A stretch of DNA of 64,000 nt from Phyto melanocephala (GCA_941918925.1 OW799234.1:119672284-119736283), one strand, 5' to 3'; shown: positions 33,356-46,226, numbered from the stretch's first letter. A program made the numbers and translations. The notes: generated by a model from the sequence alone, not told the origin.

Positions 33356-35035
33356 TTCGAAGTTACGATAATCATGCCAAATGTGGTTTAGTTTGGGTGC
33401 CACACGTTGTCGCCTATCGATGTCGCACTTGCGGCATTTCGCCGTGCATGTCCATATGTCGAGACTGTTTTAAAAAAGGAGATCACACAAATCATGACTT
33501 CAATATGTTTCTATCACAAGCAGGTGGTGCCTGCGATTGTGGTGATACATCGGTGATGAAAGCCGAAGGATTCTGTAGTGATCATGGAATAAATAATCGC
33601 GTCAACAAAGAACCAGTTCCAGCCAATCTTTTGGCTGTGGCCGAAGCGATAATGCCCAAGTTGTTGTTTCGCTTGTTGCAACATTTTCGCGAACACAGTG
33701 ATGCCACGTCTGAGTCATTCGTTGTTGTGGCCCAACTGTGTGAACTATTCACGAATATGCTGATCGATTTAAATAATATGGGCGAAATAATGCGTAAAGT
33801 AATGACCAGGGCACTCATTAGCCAGGAAGTGTATAAACAATTTGCTGATGACAACTGTCTAAGCAGTAGGCATTCACGAGTTTTAAAAAAAAATCGTGAA
33901 AAATACGAAGAGGCTGTTAATCGTTTTCCTCGCCCCGAACCACCCGATGAGTATAAACATTTACCGGCTCTGGGAGATAAACTCGTACACACTACCCTGC
34001 TGGAGGAGTTTATATTTTGGACGTTTAAATTTGAGTTTCCACAGAATTTAGTGTGTTTTCTACTCAATATGTTGCCCGATCAAGACTACAAAGTACATTT
34101 AACTAAAACTTTTGTTATGCACTATAGCCGTATACCGTCAGTATTGGAAATGTCTAGAGATCCGGATACTCTAAGTAATCGTGTTGTACACATGAGCGTA
34201 CAATTGTTTTCTAATGAAAGTTTAGCTTTAAAAATGGTCAATGAACTATCGCTGTTACATGTTATGATTATAAGCTTAAAACTAATGATGTCCAAGATAC
34301 TAATTCAAAACACTTTACATGGTACGTTACTATTTATACAAACAAAACATTTTAAAAATATTCAAATTTTGTTCTTTGTCATTAACAGATCCAGTTAAAA
34401 ATTTCCATTTCGTTATTGATTGTACCCGCCAAGTTATGAAGGACCATTGCTATTGGCCTTTAGTATCTGATTTTAATAATGTTCTCTCCCATGAGTCGGT
34501 GGCTCTGGTTTTTTTACGCGATGACAATCTTATCGACATGTGGTTTCAATTTCTCTCGATGTTGCAGGGTATGAATGTTAATGTTCGTGAGACTGGTTCG
34601 CATGTAGAATTTGAGCCCAATTCGTATTATGCTGCTTTCTCGTGTGAACTGGAGGCTAGTGCTTATCCAATGTGGTCAATTCTTTTACATTTACAAGATG
34701 GCAAACACGCTCAATTAGCCAAAAAGATTATTACCTATTGTGTTAATATGCTGCATGAATGGTTGGATGCCGTTTATTTTCCTGAACCAAAAATTGCCCA
34801 GGCAAGTGTTGCCAGGATGCATAAATGATTCAACAAAGAACTTATGGTTTTTTCTTTTGAATTTGTTTCTTTTTAGGAGGAAATGTTGCAAGCATCTTTT
34901 CATTTCCCTTTACATCGTTATTTGGCCGCTTTTGTTTGTCAAGCTGTTACTAAAATGGGCATGTCTTTGTCGGAAGTTTTGCCCACCAGATCGTATATTC
35001 TACCGCTGCTAATGATGCATCCTTTAAGAGTGCAG
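33356..35035 (+). CDS. Ubr3: E3 ubiquitin-protein ligase Ubr3, partial (three internal exons)
   Basis: Exons 33356-34321, 34389-34801 and 34877-35035 join in consistent phase to about 512 aa. The first contains the UBR-type zinc domain: CGLVW, CRTCGISPCMSICRDCF, GDHTNHDFNMF and GGACDCGD lie at about residues 9-75, with the Cys/His ligands intact. The sequence closely follows animal UBR3 (recognised from memory). UBR3 is a cytosolic RING E3 of the N-degron ligase family. In Drosophila it has been linked to Shavenbaby processing triggered by Pri peptides and to Hedgehog signalling. The N-terminal ~100 aa lie in unseen upstream exon(s). About 1,700 downstream residues, including the RING, are not in the window. 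The second intron uses a GC donor (CAG|GCAAGT at 34802). Confidence 0.93.
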
Positions 35036-35953
35036 GTGAGTTTTGATTTATAGTTGTTTTTATTTTTTTATTAAATAATTATAATGAATAGTCAAAGATA
35101 TTGGACTACAAGAATATAAAAAAAAATCAAATTGATCGATTTTGATGGTCAAAACGCATCGCCTTCACGATAAATAATCATTACCTAAATCGTTCATGTA
35201 GTATGTTTATTAAATCGTTCGTTATATAGCATATACTGTCGTTTATTTTTAAAGTCACGCAACAATATGCGTTGTTATCTCTAAGTTTCTGTGTCACTTG
35301 GAAGTTTAAGTTTGCGAAAGTTAAAAGTTTTCGTGCAAGACGAGGAATCGACTTACTTTTGTTGTTTTCTGGTGGTCAGCAGCATAGTTCTCGGCCAATC
35401 TAATATTAGTTGACTGTTTTCACGGACGGCCATCTTGAATTTGTTAAAATTTACCCACTGCGTTTGCTGCTAAGTTAAAGCTATTTTTATCGAATTTTTT
35501 CTAAAAATAGTCCCACAAACTGTCAACATCGAGCCAGCCTTATTAGAAACCCACTTTAAAAAAAAGAATTCTCAAGAAATTTTGAGATTGTGTTTTCACT
35601 TATTTCGTTTTTTTTTTTCGTACAAAATTTTCAAAAAGTTTTGGGTTAGTATTCTTTATATAGAGAGTTTTTGCTTGTAGACTATTAAAAAAGAATATTT
35701 TTTAACCATTTCGATATTTTCTTTATTTTTGGTAGATTTTTACGAAAATCGTCCTATTATACTATTGTCTAATTCACAAAGTGTCCTAAGTGTCGTATTG
35801 TCTGTTACAATGTTCTAATTTTAAAAAATCTAAAAAAGTATTAACATATTACAATAAACAATATTTTTCAACAATTGTAAAGTTTTTGGGAAGTGCGACA
35901 CTTTGGGACACCTTATGACTTAGCCAAATATTTTAAATTATAAGAAATTTTTT
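35036..35953 (+). other. start of a very long Ubr3 intron
   Basis: GTGAGT follows the CAG at 35033-35035. No further Ubr3-like exon was seen on the plus strand to 64,000, so this intron is at least ~28.9 kb and encloses genes A and B on the other strand. The stretch to 35953 is AT-rich with no other feature recognised. An assembly misjoin would be an alternative. Confidence 0.6.
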
Positions 35954-38647
35954 TTAATTCTTATTAGTCAAATGAATATGAGGAACAAAATCATAGGTCA
36001 TAAGTCTTGGGGCTAGATATCCTCCATAGCCTGGCCTACCTTTATGAAAGATGCCAATACCGGCCAAAGGTACAGCTGGTTTTGATGCAACGTCTTGTAT
36101 GTCTATAAAAGGTAGGGTTGTTTGAGCTACATCTTTTTCAAGACTTGATTGAGAAAACTGTAAATATTGATTGTGAGTAGAATCAGCTTGGGATTTTAAT
36201 CTCGATTTTGTGGGTACGTCAAGTTCCTTAAGCTCTAGTTTAGTTCTAAATAACAAAAGATGTTTTAAAAAACATATTTACACTCATTTTTAATATTTAC
36301 CTTCTATTTTCACTAGCTGCATTGTATTTCCAGTAACTATTTTCATTGGGTTCAAGCAGTTGTCCAGTTTCGAAATCAAATTTGCTTAATCTAATTTGTA
36401 AGTTAAGGTGAGCATACACCACCCGAAAACGCACACCCGTTACTACAAAGTCACTATCATTACTTTCTATGTCATCCAAATCAATTGAACGGGAATCATA
36501 AGTTAAAGTGAAATAATCTTGGTTATTATTCACGCCTCTTTCGTATAGAGTATAGTTATCGACGGGTTTCCAAATTAACGTCAATTCATTTATCATGCCT
36601 CTGGATAAAAGTTGTCCTTCTTGTATTTGCAAATGAAATATGCGATTTATCTTGATGAAACGCAAGCCAGTCACCACCCTTAATAGATTAGTTCAAAAGT
36701 ATATTTTATTTCTGTTAGAGTAATCATTAGGATTTATAATTAAATAAATTCCGTACTTTTCGATTTTCGGAATTATTTCTCGTTATTTATTAGTATAAAA
36801 CCTAACCGAATCTTTATTTTTATTTCTCTATTTTAGGAAAATTTAGTAAAGGTCTTTTGGTTAAAATTAATGAAATGTAAAATTCTCTGGCTGTTGTTTT
36901 TTTTTTTTGAATTCTGTAATTCGGCATTCTCTTAAAAATTTTTGTCGCCTTACGGATTTTATTTTCTTAAATCCAGAAAACCGAAAAAAAAATAAAAACT
37001 ACAACTTCGGCTTATGTTTGTTATACCCACTTACTTGTTGTCATTGACATTTGATAAAGTTTCACGCAAATTAAAATAACGTTCAGTTTTAATGCTGTTT
37101 TGATCATCACACAAACAATAGCAATAACTGCAGTCCCAAATATAACGCATCCACGAATTAGCCTTAGAAAATAAATTAAAAAAAAAGTTATAACGAATTT
37201 ATTGCAGAAATTTGTTTTCTTAAAATATACTACTTACAGCTGCTTCACCTCGAGCACAACTGCTTTTTTTTCCAGCAGTAAAATTTTGAAATTCTATGTA
37301 CTCGTAACGGCGAAGGCTTTCAAGGGCCTTAAAATAAACAATTTATACATTAGTTTACGATACCAAATTAGTGTTTTATACATACCGATGGACAGGCGGT
37401 AATAGATGCGCCCGCAAAAATACAATCATGTATTTGGCCCGAGCAACGTTCTTGATGGCCACAAAATTGTTTTATATAGCAACCCTCGTTCTTTGTGCGT
37501 CCATAGGCAGCACATGATTGCATACAATCTCGATTAGAGCTCATATCGACTTCATTCTCAATATAACCCTGTATTAAACGTGTCACCTGCTCGTAAGACT
37601 TACCCTCAACATGTTCGTAAGGATCACAACGCCAAACCGTGCGATCGGCTTGTTGCATTACCTCATTTAAAAGGCGCACGGTTTTCTTAGTACGTCTTTT
37701 ATAATTACTACGCATAAGTTCGCCTTCTTGGGTGAAATTCCCTAGAATTCACAATTGATTTCGAAATTGTACTTTTTTTTTGCTGCTTTGTCCCACTTAC
37801 CCTTGCCATAAGCTTTTAAAATCATCCAAGACATTTCCAACATTGTATAACCTTTAAGTTCTGTTAATGCGATATCCGTATACAGTGAGTAAATAAATTG
37901 CTGTGTAGATTGTTGATTTAAACATTTTTCTTCGTTCTATAATAAAAAGGAAGAAAAGATTAATTTCCGAAAAATGTTAACGTTTGATTTCATTTATTTT
38001 ACCCCATAACTGGACACCAACATTTCAAAAATATTTGTTCCGCCCTTATTGATTCCATCATCTGCACCAAACATGGACAAATGCAAACGATCCATTAAAT
38101 GCTGGACGGAAAACCCATTTGGCGAAGCAGTCCATTCAGCAAAAGACAACAATGTTGAAGACTCTAGCTTATCTTGATGAAGCAGATGCTGTTGTAATTC
38201 TCGGAAACGTGCAGATATGGCATCAATGGTATTAGTAATATCATTACGTTTCGTTAGCAAATGTAAATTAATAAAATTATTAATTGCTTCGGCGTGCTGC
38301 GAAAAAAAGAAAAATCTTATAAATTGTTAGGTTTTTATTTATAAAGTTAATTATTCTAAGCGAACCTTATCCTCGGTGAGCGTAATTTCCTTACTAACAT
38401 CCTTAAAACGTGATAAAATAATCGTCAGATTATTATTTTCTGCTTGGGTAGAAGAACTATCTATTACTGACCAGATTTCCGAAACAGCCGATGTTACATC
38501 TTTGACCATATTAATGACATCTTTGGCCGCTACAATCGCACCAGTAACTTGTGCTACAGCAGCCCAGGAAGTTTTTATAGTGAAAGATAGTGTAAGTACC
38601 AAAAATACAAAGCCCAGACATGGCTTCGCAAAACCTTGCATTTTCAT
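35954..38647 (-). CDS. gene A: large secreted protein, paralogue of gene B (possibly DUF4803)
   Basis: Eight exons with consistent phases: 38366-38647, 38003-38296, 37801-37936, 37386-37741, 37238-37327, 37035-37162, 36301-36678, 35954-36245. Together they encode 651 aa. The start (MKMQGFAKPCLGFVFLVLTL) is a signal peptide. A helical N-terminal region follows (exons 1-2, to about residue 192). A Cys-rich middle has WRCDP, NRDC, EGCYIKQFC, ERCSG and CSYCYCLCDD. The C-terminal part has GLRF...HLQIQEGQL, VTGVRFRVV, PNENSYWK and HKGRPGYGGYLAPRLMTYDF. No known enzymatic motif. Family assignment to DUF4803 is from memory and tentative. It lies antisense within the presumed Ubr3 intron. Confidence 0.85.
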
Positions 38648-38700
38648 GTTTTTTTCGATGTTTTGAAAACACTAAGAAGAAACCATCATAATAATAGCTC

Positions 38701-39338
38701 TGTTCCACATGCATAACGAAACAGTCCGAACTTGCCCAAAGTTACGCAAAAGCTTTCCACATAACAATTTTTGTTCAATTATGAGAGTAATTGAGAGAGT
38801 AATTTTTTTTTATTTCCTGTACAAATTTGCACAAAATTTTTCTTTGGGTAAGTTCGGACAAAAATTTAACAATCAGCTGTTTTTTGTTTACATATGAAGC
38901 TGAAAATTAATCAAAAAATTTGCAAGCAAAAGAAAAAGTTTAGTTTTTGTTAAAAAATATATTAAAAAGCAAAATGGAAGGTTTTAATGAAAAAGTTAAA
39001 GTGGTAAATACATAAGTGAATAGATATCTCCCTTGTTCTTTAAAATAAATACTTTTAAAAAATTTACACTCAGCTCAGCTTTTCTTCCAGTTCTTTTTAA
39101 ATTATTTTTAACATCTGTTGGCAATGATGCAAATGTTTTGTTTTTATAATGTTATTGCTTATAAGCGTCTAAAATCACTTAAATAGATTTTAATTTAAAA
39201 AGTAAGCACCATTAGTATTACAAGAAGTGCAAAAATGGTTTTTTGCGTTCCAGCAATTTTGGGTAGTTTTGGCAAATTTAGAGAGTAATTTTCATTTTAC
39301 TCTCATTAGTCCGAACTTTTCCGAGATCTTGTGGAACA
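38701..39338. mobile_element. putative TIR element upstream of gene A
   Basis: The left end TGTTCCACATGCATAACG and the right end, reverse complement TGTTCCACAAGATCTCGG, share the first nine bases. AGTCCGAACTT is inverted or repeated near both ends (38727 and 39308) and again near 38850. It begins 54 bp upstream of the gene A start codon, so it may contribute to, or interrupt, the promoter. No clear target duplication. Confidence 0.45.
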
Positions 39339-40042
39339 CACCTAATATATGTATCATAGTGCGGTTAGATAAGGTGATTGCAGTTTGGAGAGAATTATTT
39401 AAAAACATTTTTTTATATGAAGTTTGGAAACTATGAGAGGAGAGCAAAAATATATGAATTTTCGACATTTGAAAAGGAACAGCTGATGATCAGCTGATAA
39501 ATTGAAACTACCTAATGAAGTGTACCCTGATATGCATATAAAAAGGTACTTTTTTTAAATCATTTTTTATAATGGAAATACTAATTTAAAAATACTACTA
39601 CTTTTCGACTCTCATAATGAAATTTAAACAAAATCAAAATTTAAACATTGCTTATTAAAGTTTTTATACTTTTTTCAATTTGGGATATTTTTGACTTGTT
39701 GCTGTTCAAATCCATTGCAAACTTTTGACATTTAGAAAAGGACTTGATTCCTTTTTTTAGTACTAAAATTAATACATAAATCTTATATTGTTACTATTCA
39801 ATGATGACGAGATATTTCCCGAGAAAGAACTTTTCAAGGACTTCATACCAGAATTGTAGTTATAGGATTACGATGAGGAATAATTTTATTTATTTTATCA
39901 TTTTTTTAATGTTATTTACTCTGTATTTGTTGATTTTTTTATTTGCTTGACGTTAAACAATGCAATATACAACCAATACCAACAGAAATTGTGTTCTTAG
40001 GTAAACAAACGAAAACTGCATTTTTAAAGGCGATACCAAATA
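39339..40042. other. no supported feature
   Basis: AT-rich sequence between the TIR element and the next INE-1-like copy; nothing recognised. Confidence 0.4.
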
Positions 40043-40920
40043 CAACAAGTAAGAGTGCTATATTCGCCCGTGCCGAATCTGATAAAACCCTTCACCATCA
40101 TGTACATAGGTATAATCCCACATCGTAGCTTAACCTATATTTCATGGTATACGCCATTTTTCCTTATTATTTCCGACGCCATCCTTGATTTTGAATTTTT
40201 ACGTAGTTGTCTGTATTCTACTAGTCAAGCCGTTTAATTTAATACCCACATTGATGGGGGTGTATTTTACATTACATTTACTGTATTCTACTGGTCAAGC
40301 CCTTTCATTTGATACCAATATTGAGGGGGTTCCAGTAGTTACATTTTAAAATACCAGATTTCACCTATTTATAAATTTATTGTCCGTCATTTTGTAGTGG
40401 CGGTCAACATGAACTTTAACTTTTTATAGTGTTTATATTGCGCTAGTCAAGTCCTTTCAGATGATACCAATATTGACTTTCTCGGTTGTCTAGAAGCGGA
40501 AAAAATTGATTTTCATTTGTAAATTTTTGGAATACATATATTTATATTTAAAAAAAATTTTGCCTATAACTTTACCGATTAAAGCCCGCTTCATCCATAC
40601 TATATTTACAAATAGTAGCATTCTATGGCAGAAAAACTTTAATTTTGTTTCTAAAAATATGGGAAAAAACAGAGGCAGTCGTGTTAATTTGCTCTTATCT
40701 CAGCGGTTGTGCTGAATTTCAATAGCGATTCAATCCTAGATATTTCGCAGATCTGAGGAACATATGTTTGCTTTCAAAAGTTGATTTCAACCAACACACG
40801 GGCAGACGGACATGGCTTAATCGAATATATACTTTATGGGGTCGGAAATGAAAATTGTAGAAATTACAAACGGAATGACAAAGCTATATATAACCTTGTG
40901 CACCACAGGTAAAGGGTATA
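40043..40920 (-). mobile_element. INE-1-like element, second subfamily
   Basis: On the minus strand it runs from a CACCTGTGGTGCACAAG hairpin at 40920, through a CATTTCCGACCCCATAAAG block and a CCGTCTGCCCG run, to an interior with AAAGGGCTTGACCAGTAGAA and GGATGGCGTCGGAAATAATA. It ends at GGGTTTTATCAGATTCGGCA and CTTGTTG. This is the same organisation as 10629-11428. Confidence 0.75.
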
Positions 40921-42028
40921 AAAAGAGTTTTAACATTGAAGAATTATTTTTAACTTTGTTATCCTAATAGAAAAATTCAGTTGGCTTTGAAAAATATAGC
41001 ACTTTTGCAATCGGTCATTTATTGCTGACAATACTTATTTTCAACTGATTTCCTTTAATAACATATAGAAAAGGGGTCATAAGATTATCAAAAGATGAAT
41101 TCATTTAAAATAAACCTTAAATTTTTTCTTTAAAACTAATCGGAAAAAAGAATTGAAATCATGTCTGATAAGAACTATTTTAACGTAAGAAATAATATAT
41201 AAAATCGATTATTAAACGTGTGAAATCTACCAGCAGTCTATTTAAACAAGCAAAAAACTAAAGGAATCTGATATAGTTGTGCCCAAAACTCTTGTTTCTG
41301 AAGTAATATATTTTAATAATCTCTGAAATTGGTGCACAGCTTTTTTATTCACAATTTACTGATGGTACCCCATTTTGACAGGAGTAGTTCTTAAGTTTGT
41401 GGAGTAGTGTAATTATGTTAATGTTTTTGAACCTTTTGATGTCGTGTTGGGAAAGAATTATCTTGACATTCTTAATTTTCGTTTATCTATTACCATAATT
41501 TTCAAAATCAAAATTTTTTTTTGACTCCAATAAATAATAATTAAATTAGTTGTCGCTTGTAAAAACGATTTTTGTATTTATTACCCTTTTAATTTTAACA
41601 AAAACTGGACTTTTTATATTAGGCGCAGATTATTCAGTTAAATAGTTACTATTTATTAATTGTAATTATAAAAAAAAAACTTATGTATTTTATTATTTAT
41701 TTTTTAAATTAATTTTTTTTAATTATTTTTTTTTAATTGAAGTGTTTACACGTCGTTTACTCATTTGCAACTAAATATGCAGCTTCAAATGCATTCCCTT
41801 CATACTTACTTTACCTCATATTTTCTCAGTCTATAAACTGATTAACTTTCTGTAAATAGTTTTCTAATGTATGGCAAGTACAATCGGACACATATAGTAT
41901 TTAGAAAAGTATAAGAGATTAAAGTAGCGAAAGTCATAATGTGGTTTTAAGGCAAAATTTTATTTTAAATACCCATTGCGAAAAGGACTTTTGTTTTCTC
42001 ATGCGTTCGTCTGTTAAAGTAAAAATGT

Positions 42029-42065
<37 letters not shown>

Positions 42066-42170
42066 AATGTCATTGTTCAGAGTTATTAAAAAATTAAATA
42101 TATTTATTTGTACCTTTGCGTATGATTATTTTCAAAATCACTGCCACAACTAAACACCCTTGTACCGATA
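40921..42170. other. no supported gene; (TTTA)n microsatellite
   Basis: A TTTA tetranucleotide run lies at about 42028-42062. The rest is AT-rich with no gene, RNA or clear transposon end recognised. Confidence 0.45.
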
Positions 42171-42173
42171 TAA

Positions 42174-42778
42174 GGTTCGTTCGAGTACTTTTACTGCACT
42201 TTGTAGTAAATGAGTAATTATTTAGTAAATTGAAAATTTTACTCTCAAAAAGAGAATTTGTTCAAAAAAGTACTCGAACAGACATTTGTAAAAATTCGTA
42301 AGATTGAAGCAACAGCTGATGGCAAATAAATAAAGTTTAATGGGAACTATGTACATACATACATATGTGCAAATATGTATTTGTGTATGTATACCTGCCC
42401 CAGATTCAGGCAGTTCCATTCTTTCATCTGTAGACATTGTTAACTAACTTTATTTCACAAACAACTTAAATTTAATAATATTTTGCACTTTTGTTGGGAT
42501 TTTCCTTTTTTTTAATACTTTTTTCACAAATTGTATACTTTTTGTTTGCTTACTTTTGTTTGTTTACCTTTTGAATCATATGTTTTTTGGTTTTGCTAAA
42601 TCTTACAGCAAGAAATTTCTGTTGTAAAAATTTGCAAATACTCAGTCAAGAACTGTCACTTTTCGCTCTCTATTTGTGCTCTCATTTACTACAAATTTGT
42701 GTAAACGAACGCAATTTCGTAAAATGCAGTAAAAATTTGTACAAATTCGTACAAATTTGTGAGTTCTCGAACGAACCT
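42174..42778. mobile_element. ~605-bp TIR element, no coding capacity
   Basis: GGTTCGTTCGAGTACTTTTA at the left pairs with the right end, reverse complement GGTTCGTTCGAGAACTC. TTTTACTGCA lies slightly inside both ends. Internal stretches AATTTGTACAAATT are themselves palindromic. Superfamily not assigned. Confidence 0.65.
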
Positions 42779-43199
42779 ATATATACATGTAAGACGGATA
42801 TACAAGCACATCACGAACTAACGCGGGTCACTTTTCGGCAGCCTTTCGTTACCTTGTGGTTTCTGACTTTCGAATAGTTTTGACGTATCTTCTTATTCAC
42901 TGATTAGCGCACTGTGACAATTCGTGATGTCGACTTTATTTTCGACTATGATCCCCCATGGCATTTACACTTATTGTGTTCCTGCCTGTGGTGCTAAGTC
43001 TGAATCTAGCCAGTGCTGAACATTCCCCGATATTCTTCTTAATAAGATAATATTTGAAGTTTCTATATTCTAACACCAAAGTAGTCAACCAGTTTAGGAC
43101 ACTCCTATTAAATTCAAGTACTTTTATTGTTATTGTACCCAGTGCCTAAGTTTTTCAGGTTTATAAAACCTTTACGGCAATTGCTATACATACTTGACA

Positions 43200-43692
43200 C
43201 ATACAAGATGGCGCAAAATTAAACATATAATTTTATTTTTAAATAACTTTTTTACTAAATAAAAAAAATTTATTTTGAGTGGTTGAAATCTTTATTTGAG
43301 CCTTTTTTTCTGTTAATTGGAAAATATGATATCAGCCAAGTGGCTGTCGCCAGCATTGATACACATTTGTGGCCATTTTATCGCATTTTGCATTCCGGTC
43401 GAGTATTCTTTTTAAGGGCTGCCATTGCCTGGGGCATGTTGGCATTAACCCGCGACTTCAAGTAGCCCCAAAAAAAGTAGTCTGGAATGGTTAAATCGGG
43501 CGATCTACTACGAAATTCTCGTTGAGCTAACACCAACGACCAACACAATTATTCCACGCTCTTGCGGAGTATAGCAATTCATTGTTTACCTGTTTGCAGC
43601 TGTCTAGTTCACAAATGTTAAATATGATTGACGTAAATCACCATTGCAAAAGCTATTACAATAGGGTGATTCATTTTGCGCCACCTTGTATA
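43200..43692 (-). mobile_element. internally deleted Tc1/mariner element with C-terminal transposase relic
   Basis: The ends TACAAGATGGCGCAAAATTA and, reverse complemented, TACAAGGTGGCGCAAAATGA form ~20-bp inverted repeats with TA at the edges. On the minus strand, the interior around 43280-43530 reads as the end of a Tc1/mariner transposase (SGDLTIPDYFFWGYLKSRV, then ALKKN). The rest of the transposase is missing. Confidence 0.7.
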
Positions 43693-43695
43693 TCT

Positions 43696-44233
43696 GTCAT
43701 TTTATTTCGAACGCTATCTTGGATTATAACTTTTTCATACTTTATTATATTCTACTGGTCAAGACCTTTTGTTTAATACCAATTTTAAGGGGTTTAAGTG
43801 AGTTAATATATTTATTGTGCGCCATTTTATAGTGGCGGCCATTATTAATTTTAATTTTTTATAGTATTTTATATTTTACTGTCTCCTTTCTGCTGTCCAG
43901 AAGCTGAAAAAATCGATTATTGCTGGTTAGTAACCGATTTGTCGATATTTTATACGAATAGCCCTCGATGATTGTCAGATTTAAAAATTGGGGCAACAAT
44001 GGTAACAATGTGGAAAAGTCAAAGGCAATTGCTCATATCTTAAAGTTCTGGTGCAATTGTCCTGATTTTAATAGCAATTCATTTCCTGATATTTCCAAAG
44101 CATTAATACTACATACAGATCTCTAAAACACGTGGGGGCTTTTAAAAGTTGATTTTAATCAACACACGGAAATTGTTCTATCGACTCATCTAGTCATAAA
44201 CTTTTAGAAAGCATATACTTTACGGGGTCGGTT
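43696..44233 (-). mobile_element. INE-1-like element, truncated at both ends
   Basis: It contains ACTGGTCAAGACCTTTTGTT, GCGCCATTTTATAGTGGCGG, TCATATCTTAAAGTTCTGG and TAAACTTTTAGAAAGCATAT blocks, in the order of the second subfamily on the minus strand. Both terminal hairpins are lost. It is sandwiched between two Tc1/mariner relics. Confidence 0.5.
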
Positions 44234-44348
44234 TTGTAACGTAGTCTATGAATTAAATAAATAAATAACGGTCGACAAGTAAAAAAAGCTTACTACGTAA
44301 CGGGTTACATTATTAATTTAAACCATTTACAGACCTACTTGAATAATA

Positions 44349-44896
44349 AAGGGTCCGCCACATAAAATTATTTTTTTTTTAAATGCTATAAAAAAGTGTA
44401 GCTTCGGCTGTGTGGCACGTAGCGCCGTCCTGTTGAAACCAAATGTTGCCCATATACTCCTCTTCAATTTTTGTGAACAAAGATTCGTTCAACATGGCCC
44501 GATAACGATCGCCATTGACTACGGCCACTCCTTGCTCATTTTCGAAAATGGCTCAATTATGCCTCTGGACCAAAATCCGCACCAAACAGTGACTCATTTT
44601 GGGTGTATCGGCTTTTCAATATATGCGTGCGGGTTTTCTGTGCCCCAAATGCGACAATTTTGCTTGTTTACATACCCAACAAGTTCAAAATGAGCTTCAT
44701 CTGGAAAGATGATTTTTTTTTGCAAAATCGGCCAAAGTAATGTCGCAATATTTCCCAGTGTTGTTCAAGCGTATACACAACCATATTCGTTCAGCGGAAG
44801 GATAAAACTAATTATCTGTCAAATCAGACATGAGCTAAGTGTTACCATTGACGAAATAAGTACTAGCTGAAAAAAAACGCTATATGGCGGACCCTT
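44349..44896 (-). mobile_element. internally deleted Tc1/mariner element (copy 2)
   Basis: The ends AAGGGTCCGCCACATA and, reverse complemented, AAGGGTCCGCCATATA are bordered by TA. On the minus strand a few N-terminal transposase residues (VYTLEQ-like) are joined directly to the catalytic core (DEAHF, GYVNKQNC, FQQDGATCHTA). The sequence then ends before the C-terminal third. The layout is the same as in the copy at 21221-23394, so both derive from one deleted, non-autonomous progenitor. Confidence 0.8.
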
Positions 44897-44989
44897 TACT
44901 ATACAGAGAATCTTAATATTTTTACTACAAAACGATAGAAGGAACTATGACAAGTATGTGTGTAACAAAATATCGACCAAATGCTCGCT

Positions 44990-45640
44990 TTGGTGGCATA
45001 CTTCTATCCGATGGTTTATGAGACATAATTGAGATTCAATGTCGTTAATGTGCCGAATTGTTTCATCCTTTAGCTCTTGAATTGTTCTTGAGTTATTGAC
45101 TTAACTTTTTCTCTTAAATATCCCCAAAAAAGAAAAAAGTCCAACAGTATAAAATCACATAATCGTGGCGGCCATATTACATCGCCACGCCGTGAGATAT
45201 ACTACGGCCATTGCAATTCTTGGGCAAAAGAGTCATGTTTCGTTGACTTTGTAGCAAGTTACACCTCCTGTCGGTACCTTATATAGTGTATGTCCATATC
45301 CTCAATTTCTGGCCACAATAAGTCCGTTATCATCTTGCGATATCGAACCCCATTCACGGTAACTGCTTGGCCGACCTCATTTTAGATAAAGTTCGGCCCG
45401 ATGACGCCACCAGCCCATATACCGCACCAAACAGTCCTTCCTTGTGGATGCATCGGCTTTTCAAGAATCAAGCGTACAACAATCTTAACGCGCTGCTGAA
45501 TTGTGTACCTCTCCAAGGTTGAATTTGTCAAACAGTGAAACAAAGAAATGTCAACTTAAATTGGGCAAAAAAACTTGACCTTAAGGTGTGACTCACAATT
45601 AACCACGTGAATTATTGCCGGACTACGCTTTATTAAGAAT
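44990..45640 (-). pseudogene. Tc1/mariner transposase relic
   Basis: The minus strand reads as fragments of an insect Tc1/mariner transposase: a KPMHPQGRTVWCGIW segment near 45450, GGVIGPNFI, AVTVNGVRYRKM, then WPPRLCDF near 45170 and a further helix. Stops and frame changes occur throughout. The N-terminal half is not seen. Confidence 0.6.
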
Positions 45641-46226
45641 AAAAAGATTTGAAACATTGCGATTTAAAGTTCTCTATTTATTGAAAACTTTTAATTAATT
45701 CACTAATGATGGTAAATAGCTAAAAGTTAACAAATACTCGTATAATACTATGATTCTATACCCTGGACTTTGGATGTTAGTCATGTGTTTTCATCGGTGT
45801 AATCGTACTTAATTAAAATTATTTACTCTTTATTATTTTAATAGTTTTTATTATTTTTACGACTCTTTTCACTACATTCTACGAAACTTATTTCGTTTAA
45901 AAACGAATATATTATTTAAAATTATAGCATACAAAATCATGAAAGTTTTTAAAATTTGGAGTTTTGGAATTTTTAATGCGTTTTTATACGATATTATCTC
46001 ACATTTATGCTTTTTTTTTATTATTATTTTATTGTTTATGCTTAAACCAAAAAGGAGTTTTTGCATTTATTAAGAAAAAAATACATTTTGTTCGTTCTGC
46101 TGTCTTAAATAAAAATTTTTAACATTTGAGATTTAAACTGAAGATGTGCAGAGATATGTGTAGCAGATTATTAAATACATAGTTTATAATATATGTATGT
46201 ATATAGAGGCTGATAATGAAAATTAT

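Noticed and set aside
33582..34067. 161-codon minus-strand frame over Ubr3
   Set aside because: It is antisense to the UBR box exon, which is unmistakable on the plus strand.
34802..34828. Ubr3 ending at the stop after ASVARMHK
   Set aside because: The next exon (34877-35035) continues clear UBR3-like sequence in phase from the GC donor, so the stop is intronic.
42587..42877. 96-codon plus-strand frame with many Cys
   Set aside because: Most of it lies inside the right arm of a non-coding TIR element and contains its palindromic repeats.
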